25,390 bases of DNA from NCBI GenBank assembly GCA_900768785.1, contig CAAGEG010000033.1, positions 1 through 25,390 on the forward strand, in the 5' to 3' direction. A program made the translations under genes and the position numbers. This document shows, in pieces, positions 1-7,680 of this stretch (position 1 is the first letter of the stretch; the number at the start of each line of letters is the position of its first letter). The notes beneath the pieces were generated by a model. That model did no database searches, was not told the origin of the DNA, and worked only from the letters and a program-made list of their open reading frames with translations. Source of the DNA: an uncultured Prevotella sp. (GTDB lineage Bacteria; Bacteroidota; Bacteroidia; Bacteroidales; Bacteroidaceae).

Positions 1-413
1 TATTCTCCGCTTATGGCTCGCATCGTCTCGTTGAATTTTGCACTGTCAAGGAAATATGCCGGTGTGGTAAGCCAAAACGGATCGTTAGTCATTTCTGCGG
101 GTATCTGCATTACAGCCCTTCGAACTGCTATCTCGATTTTCTCAATCTCATTGAACATCAAAAGACGAAGTTTCTTGTCAAAACGATACAGCATCATGAC
201 TTTCTTGAATGTAGCCCCTTCTTTGAAAATATGGGCAGTCTTTGGAGTCTTAAGCAAAGGGTACATATATGCGGACAAGCGATAATAACCGATATTATCC
301 AAATAATCCTCGGCTTTCCGCTGGTCTTCTATATACAAGCCTCGTGAACGAAGCAAGGTGACAAGTTCTGCTGAAGAAGAGAACTGTTTTATGAATGGAA
401 TAAGATGTGCCAT
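1..413 (-). CDS. AbiF/Abi_2-family abortive infection protein, 3' end outside window
   Basis: The gene reads leftwards off the window edge; about 137 N-terminal residues are visible. The start ATG is at 413-411. The segment KAEDYLDNIGYYRLSAYMYP (about residues 33-52), followed by FKEGATF, YRFDKKLRLL and FNEIEKIEIAVR, is the signature N-terminal part of the Abi_2 (PF07751, AbiD/AbiF-type) family. These proteins are linked to phage abortive infection and are distant HEPN-type relatives. The C-terminal part, where a catalytic RxxxxH would be expected, is not in the window, so activity cannot be judged. A Bacteroidales promoter and a short hairpin plus U8 tract sit immediately upstream and probably control expression. 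The family call is strong; a defence role is inferred from family knowledge. Confidence 0.88.
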   Translation of the reverse strand, partial: MAHLIPFIKQFSSSAELVTLLRSRGLYIEDQRKAEDYLDNIGYYRLSAYMYPLLKTPKTAHIFKEGATFKKVMMLYRFDKKLRLLMFNEIEKIEIAVRRAVMQIPAEMTNDPFWLTTPAYFLDSAKFNETMRAISGE

Positions 414-417
414 AAAC

Positions 418-470
418 AAAAAAAACGCCTCGCACGATTTGAGCATTGTTAAGAGGCTTGGCGAGGACTG
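418..470 (-). ncRNA. Structured leader/small RNA upstream of the AbiF-type gene
   Basis: On the minus strand, positions 466-461 (CCTCGC) pair perfectly with 433-428 (GCGAGG). CG and eight Ts (425-418) follow, ending five bases before the abi ATG, so the element looks like an attenuator. An alternative stem, 457-453 (GCCTC) with 431-427 (GAGGC), competes for the same 3' arm. A promoter (477-507) would start transcription near 470, giving an RNA of about 50 nt. Structured RNAs next to AbiF-type genes have been reported, to my recollection, as antitoxin-like partners. Assigning this RNA to that class is inference. Confidence 0.55.
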
Positions 471-476
471 ACGATG

Positions 477-507
477 CAAAGATACAACTTTTATTTGAGT
501 TGTGCAA
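477..507 (-). promoter_or_regulatory. Bacteroidales-type promoter for the abi leader
   Basis: Read on the minus strand, a -7 box TATCTTTG lies at 484-477. A TTG element lies at 507-505 with a 20-base spacer. This matches the TAnnTTTG / TTTG architecture seen at several other promoters in this window. Confidence 0.6.
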
Positions 508-542
508 GTATTTGAGGTGAAAAAGTATTGATAAAATATAAG

Positions 543-567
543 AAAAGGTGCCGATTAGCACCTTTTT
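543..567 (-). terminator. Intrinsic terminator after the 53-aa gene (works in both directions)
   Basis: Nine-base arms, 543-551 (AAAAGGTGC) and 558-566 (GCACCTTTT), enclose a six-base loop, with T-runs on either strand. It lies 12 bases after the stop codon of the minus-strand small gene, which it most likely terminates. It also insulates the abi gene downstream. Confidence 0.7.
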
Positions 568-578
568 ACGATTTTTAA

Positions 579-740
579 TCAGTTTGCAACGAAGCCGCTG
601 AGACTTGGTGTAATACCTGGCATTACTTGATAAACACGAGCAAACTGCCTGATGAAATCTAAAGCCCTTTTAGAAGGTTGCGGCTGAGAATCACTTTTAT
701 GCACTGATTTTTTTGAAATTTGAGTAGATTTTTCCTCCAT
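579..740 (-). CDS. Small uncharacterised protein, 53 aa
   Basis: An intact minus-strand frame encodes 53 residues. It starts MEEKSTQISKKS and ends RQFARVYQVMPGITPSLSGF followed by VAN. An in-frame ATG two codons earlier (746-744) would give 55 residues. The N-terminal half is charged and Ser/Gln-rich, probably disordered. The C-terminal half is an aromatic, amphipathic segment. There is no signal peptide or membrane span. A terminator hairpin follows the stop codon after 12 bases, which supports a real transcription unit. The sequence resembles small conserved hypothetical proteins I associate with Bacteroidales, but I cannot name a family or a function. Confidence 0.6.
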   Translation of the reverse strand: MEEKSTQISKKSVHKSDSQPQPSKRALDFIRQFARVYQVMPGITPSLSGFVAN

Positions 741-837
741 AGGCATTTGGGTTAAGTTGGTTAGTACTATTAAAACGCAATTGCCTTTATTTTATTATAC
801 TGAGAAATGAATATTTTTTTATTTGCAAAAAAAGTAT

Positions 838-845
838 TACATTTG
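838..845 (+). promoter_or_regulatory. -7 box for the amylase gene
   Basis: TACATTTG matches TAnnTTTG exactly and lies about 70 bases before the amylase ATG. No well-spaced -33 TTTG is evident; the nearest, at 822-825, is only 12 bases away, so the promoter is supported by one element only. Confidence 0.4.
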
Positions 846-916
846 TCAGCGAAATTATATTATACATAACTGATTTTCAACATCATTTTTCATTCATTAC
901 TCTAAAACCCTCTTAC

Positions 917-3900
917 ATGAAAAAGTTTTACCGATTGTTGCTAAGTGCTTTGCTGCTAATATCAGCACTTGTTTCAAATGCAGCGACCTTTATCGGAAAC
1001 CGTACGGATTTCCGAGATGAGACTATTTATTTTGCCATGACAACTCGTTTTTACGACGGTGACCCCACAAACAACACTTATTGCTGGGACGGTACGCTTA
1101 ACGTAAATGACCCTGAATGGCGTGGTGACTTCCAAGGTCTTATAGACAAGTTGGACTACATTAAGGCGTTGGGTTTTACTGCCGTATGGATTTCACCTGT
1201 AGCAGAAAATGCTTCCGGCTATGACTATCATGGCTACCATGCGATGGACTTTTCCAAGATTGACCACCGCTACGTGAAAAAGACAGATACTGCCGCAGAT
1301 GCAGATGTAGCATTCCAAACACTTATTGATGAGGTGCACAGTCGCGGCATGAAAATAATTCTTGACGTGGTGCTGCAACATACAGGTAACTTTGGAGAAA
1401 ATCATCTTTGCAAAATGTTTGAAAAGGACTATTCTATGGACCTTGGCGATATTAGTTGTATGAAAGTGGTGCCGCAGAGTGAAGGCGGTATGCTTCCGGA
1501 CAACTATGCTTCCATGAAGCCCGCCAACCAGTATTCTTCACGCTTGGCACTTATGAAAAATACGGATTTCACAAATCATGATATTCACAACTATTGGCAT
1601 CATAAGGCGTGGTTTGACTGGGACGACCCGTCCCGATGGTGGGGACAAATAGCAGGAGACTGCGTTGACCTGAATACAGAGCACCCCGGAGTGAGCAACT
1701 ATATAGTGGAATGTTATTCACGCTTTATCAAAATGGGAGTAGATGGTTTCCGTATTGACACAGCCGGACATATTCCGAGAATTTCATTTAATAACAACTT
1801 TTTGCCTCAATTTCAAGAGGCTGCGGAATCAGCAGAAGCAAAATCAAAGCGAGGCGACAGTCCGTTCTTTATGTTCGGTGAAGTATGTGCTCGCTCTATG
1901 GAGGTGATTTACCGCGGTGCTAACTATAACTGCTCTCCTTGCTACTACACTTGGAAAGAAACAAAAGACTATAACTGGGATTACAACCCGGATTCCTGGG
2001 ATGACGTAGTAGCAATCCCTACACCTGCGGAAGGTTCTCAAGACTATGAAACTGTAAGCGGGCACATTAACTGGGAATCCGCACTCATGCAAGGCCAAGA
2101 TGGCCTTGGACATGCAGACAACATTATCCGCCGCAGTGACAATGCTCTGCTCAATGGCAATGAATATCACACTCCGGACTACACGGATTTCTCCGGAATG
2201 AGCGTAATAGACTTTGCTATGCACTGGAATTTCAACTCCGCTTCAGGTGCATTTGGTGTGCATACTCAAGACTATCTTTACAATGACGCTACTTACAATG
2301 TTGTTTATGTTGATTCTCACGACTATGCACCGGATAGCAACTACCGTTTCAATAGGGACCAGGCAACCTGGGCTGAAAACCTCTCGTTGATGTTCACTTT
2401 CCGAGGTATTCCATGTATTTTTTATGGTTCCGAAGTGGAATTCCAAAAAGGTAAAGACATAGATAAAGGTACGGTAATAGCTCTTAAGGATTCCGGTCGT
2501 GCGTACTTCGGCGGCTATATTGAAGGGAGTATTGATGTGATGGACTTTGGGGAATACAACAATGCTACAGGAAACATGCTGTCTTCGCTCACCTATCCTC
2601 TTGCTCGCCACATACAGCGTCTTAACAAGATTCGTGCGGCAGTTCCTGCTCTGCGTAAGGGACAGTATTCCACGGAAGGCTGCTCAGGAAGTCTTTCTTT
2701 CAAACGTCGCTATACAGATGATACCGTAGATTCATACGTACTTGTGACAATTTCCGAAAATTCCACATTCACCAATATCCTTAACGGAACATACACGGAT
2801 GCCGTGACAGGCGATGTGAAAGTCGTGACAGACAATACTCTCACTGCAGAATGTTCCGGCAAGGGAAATATGCGTGTATATGTGCTTAATGGTCCGGGCA
2901 AAATAGGTGATGACGGTAAATACCTTTATAATGAAACATCAGTAGATGAACCTTGGACTGAATGGCAGGACGAGACTATGCCGGATGATACATGGACGGT
3001 AAGACCTGAACCGGGACAGGGTGACAGTGGCACTCGTGAAGAACCGGATCCCGTGATAGAGCCTGCTCTTGATGCAGACGAGCAAGCGGTATTCCTCTAT
3101 CATGAATCTTGGAGCAATGCTACTGCTTGGATTTGGAAATCTTCCACAAATTATACAGGTGGTACTTGGCCGGGTGAAAAACTCCAATACCTCGGTAATA
3201 ATATGTATAAGTGGACTTACAAAGGCACAGATGTTATTCCGGAAGGTGCAAGTATTATCTTCAGCAATAATGGCAACGAGCAGTCACCAGCCAACAATGA
3301 AGGAGGATATAACTACGTTAACGGTGGTGTGTATCAGATAGGAACGTCTCGTGACCCGTATGATGTGATTGCCGCATCCGGTTTGGGCGTGACAGTAACT
3401 CCTCGCGGTGGCAAATTCGTCGGTACTAAAGATGTCACTATCACAGCCTCAAATGCCACTTCAGCATGGTATAAAGTGGGTGATGGCTCGGAAGTGCCTT
3501 TCAGCGAAACAGCCACATTTACTATCGGTGCCGATATGAATGTGGGTGAAACGGTTTCCGTAAGTTGGAGCGCTACAAATGGCACGGATACCAAAACGGG
3601 TTCCGTAGAATTTACCAAAGTGGAAAATCTAACCAAGGAATGGCATTTGTTCTTTGATAATTCACTATCCGGATGGTCCAAAGTAAACTGCTACATTTAT
3701 GGCAGCAACGAGTGCAATGGAATCACAGGCGGATGGCCGGGTACTACTCTTACTTTCAATGGTGAATACTACGAATATGTAGTTGAAACAGAAGGTGCTC
3801 TTGACGAATGTTACGTAATCTTCAATAATGGCAGCGGCGATCAATCCAGTGACATGAAGGTTCGCAACTATGGCATTTACAATCGTAATGGTGATACGGG

Positions 3901-4057
3901 CGAATCTGCAGGCATTATCAATATTCCGGCAGATGATGTAAATGCTCCGGCGGAATACTTTAATCTCCAGGGCATACGCATTATGGAGCCTGCCACCACC
4001 GGCATTTACATTGTCAAGAAAGGAAACAAAGTAAGCAAAACTTATATTAGGAAATAA
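917..4057 (+). CDS. Secreted GH13 alpha-amylase with two CBM26-like modules
   Basis: A 1046-residue secreted starch-degrading enzyme. Residues 1-22 form a signal peptide (hydrophobic core LLLSALLLISALVS, cleavage near NAA). Residues about 30-660 are a GH13 (beta/alpha)8 barrel. Region I is DVVLQH (150-155). GFRIDTAGH carries the nucleophile D281. FGEV carries the acid/base E322. VDSHD carries the transition-state stabiliser D469. Residues about 724-808 and 908-992 are two CBM26-like starch-binding modules, both with a W-P-G loop. Between them (about 822-900) is a chitobiase-C/Ig-like spacer starting GVTVTPRGG. The tail (1012-1046) is the Bacteroidales C-terminal motif AEYFNLQGIR...GIYIVKKG. 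No lipobox is seen, so it is probably exported rather than a SusG-type lipoprotein. No SusCD neighbours are present. Confidence 0.93.
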   Translation: MKKFYRLLLSALLLISALVSNAATFIGNRTDFRDETIYFAMTTRFYDGDPTNNTYCWDGTLNVNDPEWRGDFQGLIDKLDYIKALGFTAVWISPVAENASGYDYHGYHAMDFSKIDHRYVKKTDTAADADVAFQTLIDEVHSRGMKIILDVVLQHTGNFGENHLCKMFEKDYSMDLGDISCMKVVPQSEGGMLPDNYASMKPANQYSSRLALMKNTDFTNHDIHNYWHHKAWFDWDDPSRWWGQIAGDCVDLNTEHPGVSNYIVECYSRFIKMGVDGFRIDTAGHIPRISFNNNFLPQFQEAAESAEAKSKRGDSPFFMFGEVCARSMEVIYRGANYNCSPCYYTWKETKDYNWDYNPDSWDDVVAIPTPAEGSQDYETVSGHINWESALMQGQDGLGHADNIIRRSDNALLNGNEYHTPDYTDFSGMSVIDFAMHWNFNSASGAFGVHTQDYLYNDATYNVVYVDSHDYAPDSNYRFNRDQATWAENLSLMFTFRGIPCIFYGSEVEFQKGKDIDKGTVIALKDSGRAYFGGYIEGSIDVMDFGEYNNATGNMLSSLTYPLARHIQRLNKIRAAVPALRKGQYSTEGCSGSLSFKRRYTDDTVDSYVLVTISENSTFTNILNGTYTDAVTGDVKVVTDNTLTAECSGKGNMRVYVLNGPGKIGDDGKYLYNETSVDEPWTEWQDETMPDDTWTVRPEPGQGDSGTREEPDPVIEPALDADEQAVFLYHESWSNATAWIWKSSTNYTGGTWPGEKLQYLGNNMYKWTYKGTDVIPEGASIIFSNNGNEQSPANNEGGYNYVNGGVYQIGTSRDPYDVIAASGLGVTVTPRGGKFVGTKDVTITASNATSAWYKVGDGSEVPFSETATFTIGADMNVGETVSVSWSATNGTDTKTGSVEFTKVENLTKEWHLFFDNSLSGWSKVNCYIYGSNECNGITGGWPGTTLTFNGEYYEYVVETEGALDECYVIFNNGSGDQSSDMKVRNYGIYNRNGDTGESAGIINIPADDVNAPAEYFNLQGIRIMEPATTGIYIVKKGNKVSKTYIRK

Positions 4058-4072
4058 TATTTGATAAGCCAA

Positions 4073-4130
4073 ATTGGTCTAATTAGTCCAATTAGTCTAA
4101 TTAGTCTAATTAGACCAATGAAGGCTTTTT
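4073..4130 (+). terminator. Terminator hairpin built from 9-bp tandem repeats
   Basis: Perfect 14-base arms, 4073-4086 (ATTGGTCTAATTAG) and 4106-4119 (CTAATTAGACCAAT), begin 15 bases after the amylase stop. A T5 run lies at 4126-4130. The interior is four tandem 9-mers of the form AATTAGTCY (4081-4116, last unit diverged), so several alternative stems are possible. Confidence 0.6.
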
Positions 4131-4210
4131 AAATCATCGGGGCATAACTTATAAATATTGCATTTATTGTGCTTATGTTTGTTAAAAATTGCAAAATCCG
4201 GAGTGATATA

Positions 4211-4242
4211 TTTGGAGCGTTCGGTTAAAAGGAGTAAATTTG
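4211..4242 (+). promoter_or_regulatory. Promoter of the ECF sigma-DUF695 operon
   Basis: The -33 TTTG is at 4211-4214 and the -7 TAAATTTG is at 4235-4242, separated by exactly 20 bases. It is about 77 bases before the sigma-factor ATG. This looks like a primary sigma (SigABfr-type) promoter, so the ECF gene need not depend on itself. Confidence 0.65.
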
Positions 4243-4319
4243 CCACGAAAATAAGTAAAACGATTAAAAAACAGAAAGCCTATCGAAACATTACTACTCT
4301 AATTTTTAAATAGAGAAAC

Positions 4320-4910
4320 ATGCAGAAAACAGTAAAGGTCACCGATGAAGCATTGGTGGCTGCTTATGCAGGAGGTAGTAATGAGGCTTTTGATACTTTG
4401 CTTGGCAGGTATCGGAGCAAAGTCTATGCATATATCTTTCATATAGTAAAAAACGCGGAAGTGGCAGATGATATATTTCAGGAAACTTTCGTGAAGATGA
4501 TTGTTACTATCAAGCAAGGAAAATACGTGGAAGCAGGTAAATTCAGCGCTTGGATAACACGCATCGCTCGCAATCTTGTGATAGACTATTTCCGCCAGGA
4601 AAAATCCGAAGGACTTGTATCCATTGATAACAGCGATGTGGATATGCTGAACCGTAAAGATTTGTGCGACTGCACTATAGAAGACCACCTTGTGGAATAT
4701 CAGATACATAGAGATGTGAGAAAACTTGTGGCGTCTCTGCCTGATTCTCAAAGAGAAGTGATAGAAATGCGTTTTTACCGCAATATGTCGTTCAAAGAAA
4801 TTGCAGATGCTACAAATGTGAGCATCAACACCGCTCTGGGACGTATGAGGTATGCAATTATGCACATTCGCAAACTCGCAAAAGAAAACAATATCGCACT
4901 CACTATATGA
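4320..4910 (+). CDS. ECF-type RNA polymerase sigma factor
   Basis: A 196-residue sigma-70 family protein of ECF size. Region 2 spans about residues 23-94 (EAFDTLLGRYRSKVYAYIFH, DDIFQETFVKM, FSAWITRIARNLVIDYFRQ). An acidic linker covers about 97-125. Region 4 spans about 131-188 (LVASLPDSQREVIEMRFYRN, then a helix-turn-helix around FKEIADATNVSINTALGRMR). It overlaps the next gene, a DUF695 protein, by ATGA, so the two are translationally coupled. There is no FecR-type anti-sigma gene nearby, unlike many Bacteroidales ECF loci tied to SusCD transport. The target regulon cannot be read from the sequence. Confidence 0.92.
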   Translation: MQKTVKVTDEALVAAYAGGSNEAFDTLLGRYRSKVYAYIFHIVKNAEVADDIFQETFVKMIVTIKQGKYVEAGKFSAWITRIARNLVIDYFRQEKSEGLVSIDNSDVDMLNRKDLCDCTIEDHLVEYQIHRDVRKLVASLPDSQREVIEMRFYRNMSFKEIADATNVSINTALGRMRYAIMHIRKLAKENNIALTI

Positions 4911-5341
4911 AAAACGACTGGTGGACATCGCCCACGGTGAGCGAAAACGGAAACACCGTGATTGTTACGGGCAGACGTGATATTGAAAAGTTTCGCAGTA
5001 ATCCCAAATTCAAAATAAGAGTTGAGGTTACACTGACGTATAAGCCCAATGCTGCAGGTATGCCGGACTATGAAACGTCTTTGCTTATGGAGCAGGCGCA
5101 TGAAGCCTTGGCTGCCACCTTTGAGAAAGACCCTGTGGCGGTGATGACGGGCGTCTATACCGGTGACGGTGAGCGAAACTGGATTTTTTACACTCTTTCC
5201 ACCAATATTTTCGGACGCAAACTGAATGAGGCTCTTGCTCCTCTACCTCTTTTGCCCATCACCATTTATGCGGAAAATGACCCGGACTGGCTGGAATACA
5301 GCGAGATGAAAGAAATTTCAGAAATAATGCCGGAAGATTGA
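4907..5341 (+). CDS. DUF695 domain protein
   Basis: A 144-residue soluble protein without signal peptide or membrane span. Segments such as RVEVTLTYKP, GVYTGDGERNWIFYTLS and LPITIYAENDPDWLEYSEM fit the DUF695 family (PF05117). Its members are uncharacterised but share a WxFYT core and a final D-P-x-W element. The ATG is shared with the TGA of the sigma gene (ATGA overlap), so the products are probably made in fixed ratio. A role as a partner or modulator of the sigma factor is possible from context only. Confidence 0.75.
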   Translation: MKNDWWTSPTVSENGNTVIVTGRRDIEKFRSNPKFKIRVEVTLTYKPNAAGMPDYETSLLMEQAHEALAATFEKDPVAVMTGVYTGDGERNWIFYTLSTNIFGRKLNEALAPLPLLPITIYAENDPDWLEYSEMKEISEIMPED

Positions 5342-5376
5342 GAACCATAACATTTGTTCTGAAAACAGACTCTTAG

Positions 5377-6081
5377 TTATTGTTTTGAGATTAAAGGAAA
5401 AGAAGAAAATAATTCCAAAGCAGATGAAGTCTCAGCAATGAGTTTGTTTTTTACAAAGTTTTTTGTTTTCGTATCATTAAGCACTTCACCAAGTCCTTGC
5501 ATCAAGAGTTTTGGACTTGACATGTGAACTTGTTCAGCACACCATGCAGTATATTCGCTTACACTCTTTCCGGTTCTAATTAAAACAATTTCCTCATTTA
5601 TTTCCGTGTGATTTTGTAAAAAGAACCAAACATCGTAAATATCACGTGGAGAAAGACGCTCACCCATAGCACATAGCTTATGAGCAAACATATCCGGCAA
5701 TGTCATTACGCGAACTTCCGTACCCGCCAATGAACGCATTTCATAGTGGTTTGGGTACTGACGAGTGGAGATTTCAACCTTTAACATTCTCTCTCCTTTG
5801 CCGTAATTGAGTACAAGCACAGGTCCAAAAAATTTTTTGGCTTCATCATCAATAGTGCCAAAACGTGTCAGGATGGCCCGCACCTTATCATATACCATAT
5901 CAATCTTATCTGCATCAAGCAAATTAAAATCAAGGTCTGTTGAAAATCTATTGAGATTATGGAAAAACATTAGTGATGTTCCTCCTTTGAATGCCATAAT
6001 GGGACAAAGGTCTTTATCTTTGAAGATGAGACTCAGAATTTGTGCCATATATAGTTTATGCTTGTTCTTATCCATAATCAT
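5377..6081 (-). CDS. abiEii: AbiEii/AbiGii-family nucleotidyltransferase toxin
   Basis: A 234-residue protein of the type IV toxin-antitoxin nucleotidyltransferase family. The catalytic motif is visible as KGGTSLMFFH (residues 32-41) followed by STDLDF (47-52), the GS...DxD arrangement with D49 and D51. A third acidic position is E103 in KVEIS. The family signature RDIYDVWFFL lies at 146-155. Homologous toxins transfer nucleotides to tRNA or use GTP; the substrate here is unknown. Its ATG overlaps the antitoxin stop by one base (TAATG), which gives strict coupling. The gene converges with the DUF695 gene, with only 35 bases between the two stops. All recognisable catalytic residues are intact. 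Confidence 0.88.
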   Translation of the reverse strand: MIMDKNKHKLYMAQILSLIFKDKDLCPIMAFKGGTSLMFFHNLNRFSTDLDFNLLDADKIDMVYDKVRAILTRFGTIDDEAKKFFGPVLVLNYGKGERMLKVEISTRQYPNHYEMRSLAGTEVRVMTLPDMFAHKLCAMGERLSPRDIYDVWFFLQNHTEINEEIVLIRTGKSVSEYTAWCAEQVHMSSPKLLMQGLGEVLNDTKTKNFVKNKLIAETSSALELFSSFPLISKQ

Positions 6082-6653
6082 TATAAATTAAGTAGTTCTG
6101 AAACCCTTTGAGTTAAAATCTCTGACTGATAATTTGGCAAAAGATTTTTAACCTTACTAATGTTTAGAGGATGAAGATTGTCAAAAAAACAATTACCTGC
6201 ACTAAGGTACACAAAATCAAGGAATGCACGTTCCGGTGAGGCTATAAATATGTTGTCATGCTGTTCAATGCCGTCCATGCCAATCCACAATTCCGGTTTT
6301 ATAATGCGAAACTGATATTGTTTATCGTCAACCTCTATGTTACGATTCAAATAACTTACACAAGTCACGGTATCGTCGTACTGAAACACGATGCCGGAGC
6401 GTTGTAACACATATTCCAGAGAGATGTATGCAGGTCGGAAAAGGCTACATGCCATTTCTTTTTCATTGTAAGCTATTTTGGTGTAAATGCCTCGGCGAGG
6501 ATTGTGTATCTTTCCTGCCTTAACATAGTAATTTAGTGACTTGGTCAGTTTCCGGCTATCGTTACATTCTGCAAGCATCATTAGTGTTTGCACATTAAAC
6601 ACAGAACGGCTACTGTTCAGAATTACCTCAAGTATGTTGTTTTGCGAACTCAT
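6081..6653 (-). CDS. abiEi: AbiEi-type antitoxin/transcriptional regulator
   Basis: A 190-residue partner of the AbiEii toxin. The N-terminal 60 residues form a winged-helix-like segment (FNVQTLMMLAECNDSRKLTK, then YYVKAGKIHNPRRGIY, ending in the wing). The rest matches AbiEi C-terminal features (PAYISLEYVLQRSGIVFQ, FIASPERAFLDFVYLSAG). Type IV antitoxins of this class autoregulate by binding inverted repeats upstream. The gene is first in the operon, after a well-formed promoter at 6682-6713. Short for an AbiEi protein but apparently complete. Confidence 0.85.
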   Translation of the reverse strand: MSSQNNILEVILNSSRSVFNVQTLMMLAECNDSRKLTKSLNYYVKAGKIHNPRRGIYTKIAYNEKEMACSLFRPAYISLEYVLQRSGIVFQYDDTVTCVSYLNRNIEVDDKQYQFRIIKPELWIGMDGIEQHDNIFIASPERAFLDFVYLSAGNCFFDNLHPLNISKVKNLLPNYQSEILTQRVSELLNL

Positions 6654-6681
6654 AGTCCAAAAAATTTGTATTATTGGTTCG

Positions 6682-6713
6682 CAAAATTAATAATAAAATC
6701 TTTTTTTGGCAAA
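6682..6713 (-). promoter_or_regulatory. Promoter of the abiE operon
   Basis: On the minus strand the -7 TAATTTTG is at 6689-6682 and the -33 TTTG is at 6713-6710, with a 20-base spacer. It is about 29 bases upstream of the AbiEi start, and divergent from the lipoprotein promoter at 6761-6791. Confidence 0.65.
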
Positions 6714-6760
6714 TAAAAAAAGTAGATTATTCATCTTTTTTCATAAAAAAGCATTTTGAT

Positions 6761-6791
6761 TTTGAGAAAAACAAAATATTTGTTATTTTTG
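6761..6791 (+). promoter_or_regulatory. Promoter of the lipoprotein-SUI1 unit
   Basis: The -33 TTTG is at 6761-6764 and the -7 TATTTTTG is at 6784-6791, spacer 19. The predicted transcript starts around 6797. This rules out the in-frame TTG at 6796 as a start and favours the ATG at 6814. Confidence 0.65.
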
Positions 6792-6813
6792 CATCTTGAT
6801 AAAAATTACCGAG

Positions 6814-7284
6814 ATGAAAATCACAAATATTACTGCATTACTATTTCTTGCTTTTGCATTACTATTTACAAGTTGCAAATCCGATTCCATTTCAGACAAA
6901 ATAACGGCTGCTGAAACGGCTTTTCAGACGGAAGACTATTCTGCCGCTCAAAGCCTTGCAGCAGAGATTACGGCTACGGATTCTCTCCAGTTGCTGGGCT
7001 GCAATAATCTTTGCAGACTGTCTATCCTTTTTATGCAACTTTCCGAGGTGCAGAATGAGGAGGAAAATGTGGCTTCCGCAACGAGTTGCTATCGCAATGC
7101 ACTATTGCTGAATCCGGATTCCGCCCTGATTTTTTACAATTCTATTCCGCTTGAAAATGAGGGGTTTGTGACAGTGATGAGTGAATTGAACAAGAGATAC
7201 AATATCGATACGGATTCAATTATTATCGATGTTCAGGATTATCAGGAATTAGATTCAATGGAGGTGCAAGATGGGCAAGAGTGA
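6814..7284 (+). CDS. Small lipoprotein with TPR-like helices
   Basis: A 156-residue predicted lipoprotein. The ATG at 6814 gives a signal peptide (ALLFLAFALLFTSC) with lipobox cysteine C21. A start at TTG 6796 would lie on the expected transcription start. The mature part is helical, with a TPR-like pattern: AETAFQTEDYSAAQSLAAEI, a second helix pair around LCRLSILFMQL, then CYRNALLLNPDS. It is probably a periplasm-facing scaffold. The acidic C-terminus overlaps the next gene by 14 bases, so the two are cotranslated. No specific function is recognisable. Confidence 0.7.
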   Translation: MKITNITALLFLAFALLFTSCKSDSISDKITAAETAFQTEDYSAAQSLAAEITATDSLQLLGCNNLCRLSILFMQLSEVQNEEENVASATSCYRNALLLNPDSALIFYNSIPLENEGFVTVMSELNKRYNIDTDSIIIDVQDYQELDSMEVQDGQE

Positions 7285-7618
7285 ACTTTCATGGCAAGAT
7301 ATGCTTCTTGCTGCAAAAGAGAATTTTGAACCGGGCGACAGCACGGAGGAAACAACCGTAGAACAGCCGGCAGCAGAGAAAAACTCCGGAGTGCTGGACG
7401 TAATCTTGGAGAAAAAGGGTAGGGCAGGCAAAATGGCTACTATCGTCACCGGTTTTACTATCTCCGATGAGGCTGTGAAAGAAATTGCATCAAAACTGAA
7501 GACCAAACTTGGCACAGGCGGGTCGGCACGCGGTGGTGAAATACTTATCCAGGGCGACAGACGCAAAGACGTGCTGGATTTCTTGAAGTCACAAGGCTTG
7601 AAAGCAAGAATTATATAA
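7271..7618 (+). CDS. SUI1/YciH-family translation factor
   Basis: A 115-residue protein with a C-terminal eIF1/SUI1 domain. KGRAGKMATIVTGF, LKTKLGTGGSARGGEILIQG and FLKSQGLKARII are the core signature of bacterial YciH. YciH resembles eukaryotic eIF1 and is thought to influence start-site fidelity or to repress translation under stress. The first 45 residues are a low-complexity acidic extension (NFEPGDSTEETTVEQPAAEK). The start ATG lies inside the end of the lipoprotein gene. The family call is secure; the physiological role in Bacteroidales is not. Confidence 0.93.
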   Translation: MGKSELSWQDMLLAAKENFEPGDSTEETTVEQPAAEKNSGVLDVILEKKGRAGKMATIVTGFTISDEAVKEIASKLKTKLGTGGSARGGEILIQGDRRKDVLDFLKSQGLKARII

Positions 7619-7640
7619 TCTATAATTTCTAATCATATAA

Positions 7641-7664
7641 CCCTATAACCCTATAACCCTATAA
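7641..7664 (+). repeat. 8-bp tandem repeat, three units
   Basis: Three perfect copies of CCCTATAA lie 17 bases upstream of the AddA-like start, preceded by a partial unit (ATATAA). Slipped-strand change could alter spacing upstream of the start codon; no promoter motif is visible here. Confidence 0.7.
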
Positions 7665-7680
7665 CTATACATCTAATATT

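Noticed and set aside
13..285. 90-codon plus-strand open frame
   Set aside because: It is antisense to the AbiF-type gene, whose family motifs are unmistakable.
4299..4928. 209-codon minus-strand open frame
   Set aside because: It is antisense to the complete ECF sigma gene and has no promoter or domain support.
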